From a virus, in the IMG/VR virus record IMGVR_UViG_3300023179_000558, positions 1 through 22,156 of that record: 22,156 bases of DNA, one strand, 5' to 3'. Below the pieces are notes generated by a model, which saw only the letters and a program-made list of their open reading frames with translations, was not told where the DNA came from and searched no databases. Shown in pieces: positions 1-7,947 of this stretch. Within the stretch, counting starts at the first letter, position 1. Every line of letters starts with the position of its first letter. The position numbers and the translations under genes are program-made.

Positions 1-586
1 GATCTACATCACCTGGTCGGGCAGCAAACCCGTAATGTGATGCTAAAATTGTCCAAGGTCTCAAAACAAAGTCAATAAACGATGTATTAGTTTCTCTAAA
101 ATCGATTGTCAATACTGGTGGTGCGCTATCCCTACCTCCTGCAATTACACCGGGTAAAAAACCTCTATTATTCTGTATTGTCGCAGTGTTAACTTCATAT
201 TGTTCCGGAGGTAATGTTATTGAATGAGCAAATAAACAACCGGCTACTTTTTGTAAAGGAAAACTTTTTAAAATATTAACTGCAGTAGATATATCATATC
301 CTTTTTTACTACCATCATGTCTTTCGAGTCCCTGAATGACACTAGATCTAATAGCAGGCGGGTATCTATCTATTACAACAATCCATTGAGATGTTTTAGG
401 AATCGCAGTAAACCACGATTCCATTTGTACTAGAAAATAATCTCTAGCGCTAACAATCGGAACACCGGGTATATTAAATCCAAAAAGATTAACCGCTTGA
501 GGTGCTATTAAAGAATTAGTACCAGCACCTAATCCTGCAAAATTATCACCAATGGAATCTAGTGCACTGGTAAATGGGTTATTCAC
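1..586 (-). CDS. Tube-fold tail/baseplate protein (partial, runs off left edge)
   Basis: The reading frame is open from a GTG codon at 586-584 to the left edge, giving about 195 residues with no stop in the window. The codon immediately before GTG is an in-frame TAG, so GTG is the most upstream start possible. A late-promoter-like CTAAATA ends 5 bases before it. The visible part has a Phe/Trp/Pro-rich pattern and, around residues 160-190, a segment (LTIDFRETNTSFIDFVLRPW) that resembles the beta-strand/helix pattern of T4-type tail-tube and tube-initiator proteins. It lies directly downstream of the gp18-gp19 pair. My inference is a baseplate tube-initiator or tube-cap protein in the style of gp48/gp54, but I cannot assign which. 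The start of T4 gp20 (portal), which follows gp19 in T4, is not recognisable here. Confidence 0.55.
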   Translation of the reverse strand, partial: MNNPFTSALDSIGDNFAGLGAGTNSLIAPQAVNLFGFNIPGVPIVSARDYFLVQMESWFTAIPKTSQWIVVIDRYPPAIRSSVIQGLERHDGSKKGYDISTAVNILKSFPLQKVAGCLFAHSITLPPEQYEVNTATIQNNRGFLPGVIAGGRDSAPPVLTIDFRETNTSFIDFVLRPWTILASHYGFAARPGDVD

Positions 587-591
587 CTAAT

Positions 592-598
592 TATTTAG
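592..598 (-). promoter_or_regulatory. Late-promoter-like motif CTAAATA
   Basis: On the minus strand CTAAATA lies 5 bases (ATTAG) before the GTG start of the left-edge tube-like gene. It matches the 3' part of the T4 late promoter TATAAATA, and its spacing matches the other motif copies in the window. If transcription starts 6-7 bases after the motif, the mRNA would be leaderless. Confidence 0.45.
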
Positions 599-611
599 GC
601 TTTTAATTAAA

Positions 612-1160
612 TTAAGAGAGCTTTCTCCAATAGTGAAACGATACAGTAACAGTAAATTCAATAACATTACCAGTACCTTCAGCGATTGTATAGTTTAATG
701 GGCCGACATTTCTTACTGAAACACCGACTAACTGATACTGAGCTACCTTATTTAGCTGGCTATCAAGCTGAACTAAATCAATAATAGCTGTCTGCTTTGG
801 TGAAAAATAATTACCAGTTGAATTAGAATCATCAAAAATATCTGTTGACCATTGTTCAAATTTTTGACGGATTTGCGAATTAGCATCGGCATAAAATGTC
901 ATTTCGTAGCCTTCGCTGCCAGGGTACTCTACTGATCCGGGGACATTAAACTTTAAGCCCATGTAAGGTACTGGAACGTTAGTAATGTTTCTCCCAGGAA
1001 GACTAGCTGTCTTTACATAAACTAGATCGTTTTCATCAAACGTAACGGTGCTTGCACCGCCAGTGTTAATTGAGAGAACTCTAAAATTAAAGTCGCGAGC
1101 AAACTCTCTAGTTGTCGCTACTCTGTAAAAGTCTGTAATTAATTGATTTACGTCTGCCAT
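612..1160 (-). CDS. 19: Tail tube protein (gp19-like)
   Basis: This 182-residue protein would form the inner tube of the contractile tail, stacking as hexameric rings inside the sheath. Its length (T4 gp19 is 163 residues) and pattern match the gp19 family: an N-terminal segment (TDFYRVATTREFARDFNFRV), a central QKFEQW helix like the RQKFVDW of T4, and a C-terminal strand ending FTVTVSFHYWRKLS, comparable to the EVTLALDYWE ending in T4. It follows the sheath gene with a 15-base gap, the order 18-19 known from T4. The ATG at 1160 is preceded by ATAAATA at 5 bases and has no Shine-Dalgarno sequence. Two other tube-like genes lie nearby; this one is assigned as the main tube because of its synteny and best fit to gp19. 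Confidence 0.88.
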   Translation of the reverse strand: MADVNQLITDFYRVATTREFARDFNFRVLSINTGGASTVTFDENDLVYVKTASLPGRNITNVPVPYMGLKFNVPGSVEYPGSEGYEMTFYADANSQIRQKFEQWSTDIFDDSNSTGNYFSPKQTAIIDLVQLDSQLNKVAQYQLVGVSVRNVGPLNYTIAEGTGNVIEFTVTVSFHYWRKLS

Positions 1161-1165
1161 AAAAT

Positions 1166-1172
1166 TATTTAT
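1166..1172 (-). promoter_or_regulatory. Late-promoter-like motif ATAAATA before gp19
   Basis: ATAAATA on the minus strand ends 5 bases before the gp19 ATG. The motif occupies most of the 15-base gap after the gp18 stop, so tail tube could be transcribed separately from sheath. There is no room for a Shine-Dalgarno sequence between motif and start. Confidence 0.55.
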
Positions 1173-1175
1173 CTA

Positions 1176-3467
1176 TTACGATACTATCTCCTGGAAGTTT
1201 GTACCTGTTCTAGTTGCGTAGAAGTTGCAAAGGATATACTCTGCAGCTCTTACTGGCTTAATATAGATATCAATTACAATTGTATTATCATCAATTACTG
1301 CGGGTGTATTGTTTCTTTCGTCGCAAATAATTAGATAATCATATATACCTTGTGTATTTTTAGCATTATCAAATATCGGAGTGATTGTATTGATAATCTG
1401 TGTACGTGTAAACAATGTATTAGGTTCAAATATAAAGTACTTTAATGTATCTCTTGTAGCAGTCTCAAGATTTAAGAACAATCTACGTACATTAATTCTA
1501 TCAAAAGCGCTGGGCTTCTTTTGTAAAGTTTTTTGACCAAAAATTACAAAGCCTTCAGCAGGGAAAAACGCAACAGGGTTTAAATTAATCTTATAAAGCT
1601 GATCGCGCTGTTTTTGCTTAGGATAAAATCCGATATCAGATACTCCTGTTAGAACGCCTCTTGTAAATCCGGCTGGTGCATACCAGGGTTGGAAGTTACT
1701 ATCAGTGCTTGCCATTGTGCCTGCTGCAAAGCCTGAGAAAGGAACCCAAACTTGCTGATTTGAAGCAATATCTGCTACTTTTGCAACATTAGCAAATGCT
1801 GTTGCGTAGCTTGAGTTAATTCCAGAGAATTGATTCTTTAGAGGCCAGTATATATCCTGAGAGAAGGTATGATTAGGGTTATCTAATGTCTTGACATTAG
1901 AGCCTTGTACAAAGATATTTGTTATTGCATCAGCAATAAAGAGATGGTCTTTGCGATTATTAGTCAACCCTATGAATTCATTTGCAACAGCATTGTATGT
2001 TGTTACAACTTCGGGTACTGAGACTGGGTTTTGTACTTTAAGCTGATTTAAAATTTCATCATAAGGTACTGTATCATCAAAATAACCGTTTGTTAGAGGG
2101 TTAAGTGAATTGACATATATTGTACCTAGCCCCGCCTCGACAGTGATATTAATAGGATAGAGATCAACATTATTAAGCTTTTCAAATGCTGTATTGAGCT
2201 TAGCAGGGACATTACCAATGGCTTTAGTAGCTAAATCTTGACTGCTAAAATCACCAAGTGCATATAATGCATTGGTATAGCCTAGATAGTTAGCAGCATC
2301 AAAGACGCTAGCTGAAGGAGCACCCATTCTTGTTTCATATTCTGCTGATGTTTCGCCATCAAGCGGGTTGATTGTAGCTTGAGTAAGGAAACGAACTTTC
2401 TTTGTTGGAACGCCATTTAAATCAAGCCAAGTATTTCCATTTTTATTTGAAATGGCAGGGTTAATTAAAATTGTTACGTTTGTTGATGCTGTGCTTGCTT
2501 GCTCCATAAAGAAGCTTACTGCGGGTCCGCCATTTGTGCTATTAATCTGTCTATTAGCATCAAATGAAGCTGTGTATCCTTCTTGTAAGACATAATCTAG
2601 AGCGATTGTATCGGGAGAAAATACTGATTGGCGAAGTTTAAATACGCCGAGCGTTACTGTATCATCAAATTGATTTGAGGAAATGTCGAAGCTAGGTATA
2701 TTTTCAAGTACCTCGGAAACGCTTCCTTGTACACCGTTAGAAGATGCAGAAAGAGGAAAGTTTAATCTCACATCAGGAACCTGTACGTAATCTGTACCGT
2801 AAATTGCAGTATTATTTGAATTGACTGTGTATACGGCATTAACATCATTAAAAGGTGTAGCGGGGTTTAGATTTGTATTGTCAATTAAACCGAGATATGT
2901 GCCTTCAAATTTTGTATTGATTGTTGATTGTGATTTATTGAGGATAACTAATCCTGCTGCGCTAAGAGAAGCGACGTTTGAAAAATATCTTACGCTGTAA
3001 GTATCTTGACTCCAGTTAAAACCATCACCACGAAGAATTGAAAGGTATTCTTCTTGTGTGAGTTTTAAGTGTGTGGGAGTACCAAAGAAATATGTACTGT
3101 TTGGTTCATTGAGCTGTGAGTCAAGTGAACCGTCAGCATATGTTAAAACAGGATAAACTAGTGCGCTGTAATCATCAGATGTATCAATACCAGCATCAGC
3201 GCCATAAGGTAGTCTATATACTAAAACGTTAGCAGGTGTATTTAAAATAGCTTTAACGGTGTGGTAAAAATATCTTTCTGCAGCATTTGTTGGTGTTCCA
3301 AATATTTGTTCAAATTCTGACAGAGATGTAACACTAATTACTTCAGATGTAGGTCCTTTTGGTGCAAAACCAGGGATTAATACTGTGGTTGAAGGTGTTC
3401 CAGCTGCTCTTAACGAAAGATCTATTTCTTGAATCTCAACTCCGGGACTTTGGATTGTGCGTGCCAT
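1176..3467 (-). CDS. 18: Contractile tail sheath protein (gp18-like)
   Basis: This 763-residue protein is the sheath subunit that contracts to drive the tube through the host envelope. The N terminus (ARTIQSPGVEIQEIDLS) has the SPGV-E-E-D start typical of phage sheaths, followed by the TVLIPGFAPKGP segment. The last ~100 residues carry the conserved sheath C-terminal domain: FEPNTLFTR, then IICDERNN, then YIKPVRAAEYI and a final TRTGTNF. It is longer than T4 gp18 (659 residues), and the extra length lies in the variable middle part. It sits between a tube-like gene and gp19, downstream of terminase, close to the T4 order 17-18-19. The ATG at 3467 has an ATAAATA motif 6 bases upstream and no Shine-Dalgarno sequence. 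Confidence 0.95.
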   Translation of the reverse strand: MARTIQSPGVEIQEIDLSLRAAGTPSTTVLIPGFAPKGPTSEVISVTSLSEFEQIFGTPTNAAERYFYHTVKAILNTPANVLVYRLPYGADAGIDTSDDYSALVYPVLTYADGSLDSQLNEPNSTYFFGTPTHLKLTQEEYLSILRGDGFNWSQDTYSVRYFSNVASLSAAGLVILNKSQSTINTKFEGTYLGLIDNTNLNPATPFNDVNAVYTVNSNNTAIYGTDYVQVPDVRLNFPLSASSNGVQGSVSEVLENIPSFDISSNQFDDTVTLGVFKLRQSVFSPDTIALDYVLQEGYTASFDANRQINSTNGGPAVSFFMEQASTASTNVTILINPAISNKNGNTWLDLNGVPTKKVRFLTQATINPLDGETSAEYETRMGAPSASVFDAANYLGYTNALYALGDFSSQDLATKAIGNVPAKLNTAFEKLNNVDLYPINITVEAGLGTIYVNSLNPLTNGYFDDTVPYDEILNQLKVQNPVSVPEVVTTYNAVANEFIGLTNNRKDHLFIADAITNIFVQGSNVKTLDNPNHTFSQDIYWPLKNQFSGINSSYATAFANVAKVADIASNQQVWVPFSGFAAGTMASTDSNFQPWYAPAGFTRGVLTGVSDIGFYPKQKQRDQLYKINLNPVAFFPAEGFVIFGQKTLQKKPSAFDRINVRRLFLNLETATRDTLKYFIFEPNTLFTRTQIINTITPIFDNAKNTQGIYDYLIICDERNNTPAVIDDNTIVIDIYIKPVRAAEYILCNFYATRTGTNFQEIVS

Positions 3468-3473
3468 ATAAAG

Positions 3474-3480
3474 TATTTAT
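3474..3480 (-). promoter_or_regulatory. Late-promoter-like motif ATAAATA before gp18
   Basis: The minus strand reads ATAAATACTTTAT directly before ATG, so the motif ends 6 bases from the sheath start codon. This is the closest match in the window to a T4 late promoter with its downstream context (TATAAATACT). It lies in a 41-base gap after the tube-like gene. Confidence 0.6.
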
Positions 3481-3508
3481 GTTTTTTTGGATAAAACTTT
3501 TTACTTTT

Positions 3509-4132
3509 TTATAAACTATCTGTCTGGTCTACCATTAAAACTTCTAATTGAGAGTAATTAAAGGAAAAGTTTGTTTCAATCTCACCTGCATCTCTATTAT
3601 TAAAATCTATACCACCTAAAGCTGTTGGAAAGGCGTTAATATATTTAAATTCAATGGTTCTTTTATCATACTCATCTAAAGCAAATATAGAAAAATTAGC
3701 TCTATATTTAAAATAATCAGCATTAGCATTATTTGTTTTGTCGGGTACATTATCTCCTATAAGTTGTTCTTTATCAAAAGTACTGGTCTTTGCATTGTTG
3801 AGAATATCAAGCCATTTGTAGATTATCCAATAATTATTAAATCTATTATCTATTGTAAAGTTAACTGTAACGGTTTCATACGGTTCACGTGAATAGCTTG
3901 AGCTAACTAGTGTTTGGCCGCCATACCTAACATTAACTGGTGATATTTCTATAGTTGGAACAATAATTCCATAAACTGAAAATTGTAGAGAATCGGGAAT
4001 AACTGTTTCATTAGATCTATTAAATTTGGTAGATATATCTTTTAAGCACTTAGGTAGATTTAAAATAAAAAGAAATTTATCTTTTCTACTTTTATTGAAA
4101 GGGCTTTGAGTGTAGTTAACCAAATTGGTCAT
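3509..4132 (-). CDS. Tail-tube-fold protein, gp19 paralogue candidate
   Basis: This 207-residue protein sits between terminase and sheath, a position with no counterpart in T4. Its pattern suggests the tail-tube fold: after a basic N terminus (SPFNKSRKDKFLFIL) there is a beta-rich stretch (YGIIVPTIEISPVNVRYGG), a segment TVNFTIDNRFNNYWIIYKWL with a central helix, and a C-terminal strand (EIETNFSFNYSQLEVL). I see no catalytic motifs. It may be a minor tube, tube-initiator or tail-completion subunit; the family call rests on pattern rather than a match to a named protein. The ATG overlaps none of terminase, whose stop lies 3 bases away. A degenerate ATAAATT motif 5 bases upstream overlaps the terminase stop. 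Confidence 0.6.
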   Translation of the reverse strand: MTNLVNYTQSPFNKSRKDKFLFILNLPKCLKDISTKFNRSNETVIPDSLQFSVYGIIVPTIEISPVNVRYGGQTLVSSSYSREPYETVTVNFTIDNRFNNYWIIYKWLDILNNAKTSTFDKEQLIGDNVPDKTNNANADYFKYRANFSIFALDEYDKRTIEFKYINAFPTALGGIDFNNRDAGEIETNFSFNYSQLEVLMVDQTDSL

Positions 4133-4135
4133 ATA

Positions 4136-5860
4136 TTAATTTATTCTTCTCCACCCCATCGATTCTAGTTCTTGAATATCCTCATTTATATTTTGGTTTG
4201 CATGTCCTTGCATAACCACAGGCATTGGCTTCAATCCTTCATCGCCTAGTTTTTCATTTGTATAAATTGATGATGGGTTTAAGAAATGTTTAACCCCATA
4301 ATCAAGCGATCTAACTTTAAGAGGTTTTTTATTATTGTCAAACTGCTCAATTTCAAAATGCCTTTCAGCGAGTTCATTTTCTAAAATCATTAAAGCCCAT
4401 ATCATGCTCATAACACGATCATCCCATACATCTGACCCTGGCTTAGCAGCCCAAGTACCGTTTGGATATCGTACAAAAGATTTTAATTCGCTAAGTGTCT
4501 TATAATCGCGAAGCTTGACAGCTTTAACCTCATTAACCCAATAACGCATATTCATAACACCTTTATATTTTGAATTTGTATGCGCTAAAACTCCAAGCTT
4601 ATTAAAAACTGAACCTCCTATTTTAGGACCGTAGGAAACAATATTTTCATAAGAGTGAACCTTACGTAGACTATCTACTACTTGCGCTCCACAATTATTT
4701 CTTTCAATTAAAGCTAATGGTGAGCCCCAGTGATTTAAAATTTCATAAAGCTTTGCGGTAAAATTGTAGGGGCTAATAGTTTTGTTGTGATAAGTCGCGA
4801 CTTGTTTTATTTCTCTCAAGTCAGTTAAATCAAATATCTGAATTACGCTTGCAGCTTCACCTACACCTTCACTTATGTCTACCCCTGCTACATAAATGTG
4901 ATCTCTGTTTGGTTCTTCCCATAATAAATAATGCCCTTCATCAAAAACAAATTTTGGTTCAGTGCATTCTGCTTTCATTTCTTCAAATAATTTTTCATCT
5001 ACTGCACTTTCACCTGTCTGTAAAAATACATTTCCAAATTCCTGGTCAAACGCATCTTTACTTCCTAAGGATCTAATTGTATCTTCTTTCCACTTTTCGT
5101 CTCTTCCGGGAAACTCCCACCAGTCTACCTTTTCAGCTTTCCATCCGTTTTGTTTTGTAGCGTCAACTTCCGTTGCTCCCGCATAAAGTTCATAAAAAAG
5201 ATTGTCTGTACCGTTAGGGGTTGACGCAACAAATATTTTTGACTTTTTAGATGATGAAATAATTGGATACACTGATCTCCAAAATTCTTGTACCATATGA
5301 TTGTCAATAAACGCAAGCTCGTCCAAAATTAATACATTACAGCTATCGCCTCTACCAGCGTCACTGCTTGTCGTCGAAATACCAATGCTTGATCCATTAC
5401 CTAACGCCATTGATGTTTTACCATATTCTATAGTTCCTGGTTTGAGGTAGTTAGGTAGTTTCTCATAAGCTAAACGCACTCTCTTAAAAATGTTAATTGC
5501 TGTTTGCTCTTTATTTGCTACAATTAATATTCTTTGATCTTCGAAAAAACATGCAATCCATAATGCATATATTGTCATAAGAGTAGTTTTACCTATTTGA
5601 CGAGAAGCTAATAAGCAAACAAATCGATGATCTCTTAAGCTTCTTAAAATTCTTTTTTGATATGAATGAAGTTTAATTTTTTCTTTACCTCGTTCTAGAT
5701 TAATAATATAAAAGAAATTTTCAGCAAAATATAATATATTTTTTCTGCTTTTTGCTATATCATCTACCCATTCAGGATGGGCTTCATAATCAAATACAGC
5801 ATCAGAAGTAGGAAGGTTTTGATTACCTAAATAAAATTGTTTTTCTTGTTTTTTAGGCAT
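4136..5860 (-). CDS. 17: Terminase large subunit (gp17-like DNA packaging motor)
   Basis: This 574-residue protein is the ATP-driven packaging motor and headful nuclease that docks on the portal. The N-terminal ATPase has a Walker A motif SRQIGKTT at about 86-93, nearly the same as T4 gp17 SRQLGKTT. Walker B is LILDE at 177-181, with a coupling motif ASTPNG near 212-217. The C-terminal RNase H-like nuclease shows its acidic residues in GVDISEG (D328), LIERNNCG (E386) and SDVWDDR (D480/D481). It is slightly shorter than T4 gp17 (610 residues), mainly at the N terminus. It starts only 20 bases from a divergent plus-strand gene. No clear Shine-Dalgarno sequence or ATAAATA motif precedes its ATG, unlike the other virion genes, so its promoter may lie elsewhere. 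Confidence 0.97.
   Translation of the reverse strand: MPKKQEKQFYLGNQNLPTSDAVFDYEAHPEWVDDIAKSRKNILYFAENFFYIINLERGKEKIKLHSYQKRILRSLRDHRFVCLLASRQIGKTTLMTIYALWIACFFEDQRILIVANKEQTAINIFKRVRLAYEKLPNYLKPGTIEYGKTSMALGNGSSIGISTTSSDAGRGDSCNVLILDELAFIDNHMVQEFWRSVYPIISSSKKSKIFVASTPNGTDNLFYELYAGATEVDATKQNGWKAEKVDWWEFPGRDEKWKEDTIRSLGSKDAFDQEFGNVFLQTGESAVDEKLFEEMKAECTEPKFVFDEGHYLLWEEPNRDHIYVAGVDISEGVGEAASVIQIFDLTDLREIKQVATYHNKTISPYNFTAKLYEILNHWGSPLALIERNNCGAQVVDSLRKVHSYENIVSYGPKIGGSVFNKLGVLAHTNSKYKGVMNMRYWVNEVKAVKLRDYKTLSELKSFVRYPNGTWAAKPGSDVWDDRVMSMIWALMILENELAERHFEIEQFDNNKKPLKVRSLDYGVKHFLNPSSIYTNEKLGDEGLKPMPVVMQGHANQNINEDIQELESMGWRRIN
4138..4144 (-). promoter_or_regulatory. Degenerate late-promoter-like motif ATAAATT
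   Basis: On the minus strand ATAAATT ends 5 bases before the ATG at 4132 and overlaps the end of the terminase gene. It deviates from ATAAATA at the last base but keeps the spacing seen at the other virion genes. Confidence 0.35.
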
Positions 5861-5867
5861 ATAGCTA

Positions 5868-5874
5868 TTAAATA
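5868..5874 (+). promoter_or_regulatory. Late-promoter-like motif TTAAATA
   Basis: TTAAATA ends 6 bases (CTTAAT) before the ATG at 5881. The whole divergent region between terminase and the acidic protein is 20 bases, so there is little room for any other promoter. The arrangement TTAAATACTTAAT-ATG closely parallels ATAAATACTTTAT-ATG at the sheath gene. Confidence 0.5.
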
Positions 5875-5880
5875 CTTAAT

Positions 5881-6816
5881 ATGAACCAGTCTAGAACGCT
5901 AGTAGAAATGGGCGACTTTTATGAAAAGAGCGTCATTGAAGAAAAGAAGTCTATATTTCCTCCTAAAGATTCATTTAAGCTAGCAACAGACAAAAAGCCC
6001 GTAGAAGCACAAGCAGATAAAAAGGCTTTTATTAATAAAAACTCCGGTCCTGAGAATGCAGAAGGCGTAAAACCTATTATAGATCCTAAAAATCCTGCTA
6101 CCGTAAAGAAGGCAAATTTCTTTGAACCTCAAAAATTCTCACAAAACCTTGAAAAAACAGAAGTTCAAACAATAAATAATTTTATGAGCAAATCTATTTT
6201 TGACAAACTATATGAGGACGTAATGTCCGGCGCTCCAGAGGATCTGGAAGCCAAGGATGCCGAAGCACTCGGTCTTCCTGGTGAAACAGAAGGTGGAGCC
6301 GATGAAGAAGTTACATTCACCCTACCTCGTGATGTAGCAGAAAAGCTTTGTGATGTTCTTAAGGCCGCTATTGGTGGCGAAGAAGATCATGGCGAAGAAG
6401 AAGTCGGTGGCGAAGAAGAAGGCGCCGGTGACGATATGGGCGCTAGCGATGAAATGAACGAAGAAAAAGATAAGAAGAAGAAAGAAGAAGCCAAAGACGA
6501 AGACGCCGAAGAAAAAGAAGAAGATGACGAAGACGCAGAAGGCGTTGCCAAAGAAGCTACAGAATTAAAAGAGCTTCCCGCTTCAGCCGGCCAGTCCCTA
6601 CAGAAGAAGGATAACAAGGTTGGTGATACAACCAAGAGCCTCGCTTCAAAGGGCCCTGGTGATGGAAAAACAACTGATAAGGTTGGAAACGACGGTGAAA
6701 AAGGTCATGCCCTAGTAGGTGGTGGTGTAAAAGGTGCCTCCACACTACAGAGCAAGAGCAATAAAGTTGCTTCCAATACCTCAAAGGTTGGCCAGTATCT
6801 AGCTGGAATGAAGTAA
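5881..6816 (+). CDS. Acidic low-complexity protein, candidate scaffold/internal head protein
   Basis: This 311-residue protein belongs to no family I can name. Residues 1-100 are mixed and lysine-rich. Residues 105-118 hold SIFDKLYEDVMSGA, which aligns with the N terminus of the 138-residue plus-strand protein (NLFERRFNMVLEA). A short folded-looking segment at about 142-163 (VTFTLPRDVAEKLCDVLKAA) precedes a very acidic Glu/Asp/Lys run at 164-222. The tail (about 235-311) is Gly/Ser/Lys-rich with loose repeats of the form NKV-x-x-x-T/S. Codons are richer in G and C than in neighbouring genes, as in gp32, which hints at high expression. A strong terminator follows. Assembly core/scaffold proteins of T4-like phages are often acidic and helical, so a head role is my inference; an internal or DNA-mimic protein is an alternative. 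Confidence 0.6.
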   Translation: MNQSRTLVEMGDFYEKSVIEEKKSIFPPKDSFKLATDKKPVEAQADKKAFINKNSGPENAEGVKPIIDPKNPATVKKANFFEPQKFSQNLEKTEVQTINNFMSKSIFDKLYEDVMSGAPEDLEAKDAEALGLPGETEGGADEEVTFTLPRDVAEKLCDVLKAAIGGEEDHGEEEVGGEEEGAGDDMGASDEMNEEKDKKKKEEAKDEDAEEKEEDDEDAEGVAKEATELKELPASAGQSLQKKDNKVGDTTKSLASKGPGDGKTTDKVGNDGEKGHALVGGGVKGASTLQSKSNKVASNTSKVGQYLAGMK

Positions 6817-6842
6817 AAACAAAGTCAAAAATAGTAAAAATT

Positions 6843-6873
6843 AGGGCCTAAGTAAAATTAGGCCCTTTTTTTT
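6843..6873 (+). terminator. Rho-independent terminator after the acidic protein gene
   Basis: A perfect 9-bp stem, AGGGCCTAA paired with TTAGGCCCT, encloses a 6-base loop GTAAAA and runs into a tract of eight T. It ends 27 bases after the stop of the acidic gene and just before the motif of the next plus-strand gene. It is the only clear GC-rich hairpin plus T-tract that I found in the window. Confidence 0.92.
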
Positions 6874-6875
6874 GC

Positions 6876-6882
6876 TTAAATA
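6876..6882 (+). promoter_or_regulatory. Late-promoter-like motif TTAAATA before the His-rich gene
   Basis: TTAAATA ends 5 bases (TCTAT) before the ATG at 6888. It follows the terminator within 3 bases, so the 6888-7947 gene pair appears to be an independent transcription unit. Confidence 0.5.
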
Positions 6883-6887
6883 TCTAT

Positions 6888-7229
6888 ATGACGTTCAAAG
6901 ACTATTTTGGCAAAAAATCCGTTACAGGTAATAACATAGAGACTAAAAAACGTCATATGCACCCTGTAGTTAGAGATGCTTCCTCACATCCTAAGCATCC
7001 AGGTAGAACAGTACCTCACATGCATAGAGCTAAAGTAGAAAATTCTAAAGTAGCTAGATTGAAAAAAACTAAAGGTAGATTTACTTTAAATAATCAAGAA
7101 TTAGCAGAAATACAGCAAATGTATAATGTACAGTTAGATAGAGAAAAACCTAAAGCGCTAGGTAATACAGGAATTATTCTTAGATATGATCCTGTTTTAA
7201 ATGCTGCTATATTGGAGAGAAATGAGTAA
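6888..7229 (+). CDS. Small basic His-rich protein upstream of gp14, unknown
   Basis: This 113-residue basic protein belongs to no family I recognise. It begins MTFKDYFGKK, loosely like the N terminus of T4 internal head proteins. Residues 23-46 have six histidines in a His/Pro/Arg segment (HMHPVVRDASSHPKHPGR then HMHRAK), a possible metal or nucleic-acid binding patch. The C-terminal half looks helical (LNNQELAEIQQMYNVQL) and ends with a short hydrophobic strand. It overlaps the gp14-like gene by 8 bases, so the two are probably translated together, and a head-completion or connector role is likely from context alone. Like other virion genes it has the late-type motif and no Shine-Dalgarno sequence. 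Confidence 0.7.
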   Translation: MTFKDYFGKKSVTGNNIETKKRHMHPVVRDASSHPKHPGRTVPHMHRAKVENSKVARLKKTKGRFTLNNQELAEIQQMYNVQLDREKPKALGNTGIILRYDPVLNAAILERNE

Positions 7230-7947
7230 CGAATACTATACAGGTAATCCAGAGCCAAAAGTATATCCTTTTACTTTTGAAGATAATACATGCTTTAGAT
7301 ATTCAGATAAAGCAAATAATTCTTGTGAAAGAAATATTATTTCTAACTATTGGAGAGAACAGATTAATCTTTATGGAATAAAAGTAGGGTATATAGTCAA
7401 TAATTCAACTTTAAGTGGTGCAGATATGCTTTATGGTGAGCACCCAACGCAAGCTTATTCGCCTCCAAAAGATTTAATAATAGCTATTAACTTACAAGAA
7501 AATGCATTAATGTTAAGTAAATTCGGGTTAGTATCAGATGATGAGGTTACTGCATTTGTACACATTAGTGCGTTTTATGAAGCATTTGGATTTGGAGCAG
7601 AACCTAAATCCGGTGATTTATTTCAGATGACTGAGTATGGGAGTGATAGACCGGGTGGTAGAAACGGTAACATATATGAAATAACACAACGTCTAGATCA
7701 AGACATAGCACAAATTAATCCATTAGCAGGGCATTATGTTTGGCTTTTAAAAGCTAAGAGGTTTGAATATTCTTTTGAACCGGGTGTTACACCGGAAGCT
7801 CAAAACCAACAAATATTTGACGATACTAAAAACACAACTGTATCTGGAGCAGATAAAAATTACGATTACAGCGTAGATGAAGCTTCAAAAGAAGTTTTTG
7901 ATTATACTAAAACAGATTATTCTAATGTATATGGTGGTTATCTTTAA
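7222..7947 (+). CDS. 14: Neck protein (gp14-like)
   Basis: This 241-residue protein is a likely member of the T4 gp14 family, which forms the neck joining head and tail (T4 gp14 has 256 residues). Family-like features are SNYWREQINLYGIKVGYIV near the N terminus, a middle MLSKFGLVSDDEVTAFVHISAF segment, then PKSGDLFQM and a C-terminal HYVWLLKAKRFEYSFE followed by an acidic, Tyr-rich tail. The start is set at 7222 (ATGAGTAAC), because a GGAGAG Shine-Dalgarno sequence lies 2 bases upstream. An in-frame ATG at 7201 would begin inside the previous gene without such a site. The gene ends by overlapping the convergent 90-residue gene by 4 bases. In T4, gene 14 lies far from gene 17 and on the same strand, so the placement differs. 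Confidence 0.8.
   Translation: MSNEYYTGNPEPKVYPFTFEDNTCFRYSDKANNSCERNIISNYWREQINLYGIKVGYIVNNSTLSGADMLYGEHPTQAYSPPKDLIIAINLQENALMLSKFGLVSDDEVTAFVHISAFYEAFGFGAEPKSGDLFQMTEYGSDRPGGRNGNIYEITQRLDQDIAQINPLAGHYVWLLKAKRFEYSFEPGVTPEAQNQQIFDDTKNTTVSGADKNYDYSVDEASKEVFDYTKTDYSNVYGGYL

Noticed and set aside
1143-1334. Plus-strand open frame across the gp19-gp18 junction
   Set aside because: It is opposite two confident structural genes and its product is a low-complexity Tyr/Ile/Cys string.
4849-5316. Small open frames on both strands within terminase
   Set aside because: The conserved terminase nuclease and ATPase motifs occupy this region; the small products show no recognisable pattern or start signals.
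6360-6540. GAAGAA-rich stretch as a DNA repeat or CRISPR-like array
   Set aside because: It has no spaced, equal-length repeats; it simply encodes Glu/Lys/Asp in frame.
6387-6784. Minus-strand open frames opposite the acidic gene (Ser-rich products)
   Set aside because: They are mirror images of the GAA/GAC-rich coding run; the plus-strand gene has its own motif, start and terminator.
7201-7221. Earlier ATG for gp14 at 7201
   Set aside because: It lies inside the upstream gene without a Shine-Dalgarno sequence; ATG 7222 follows GGAGAG and gives a normal N terminus.
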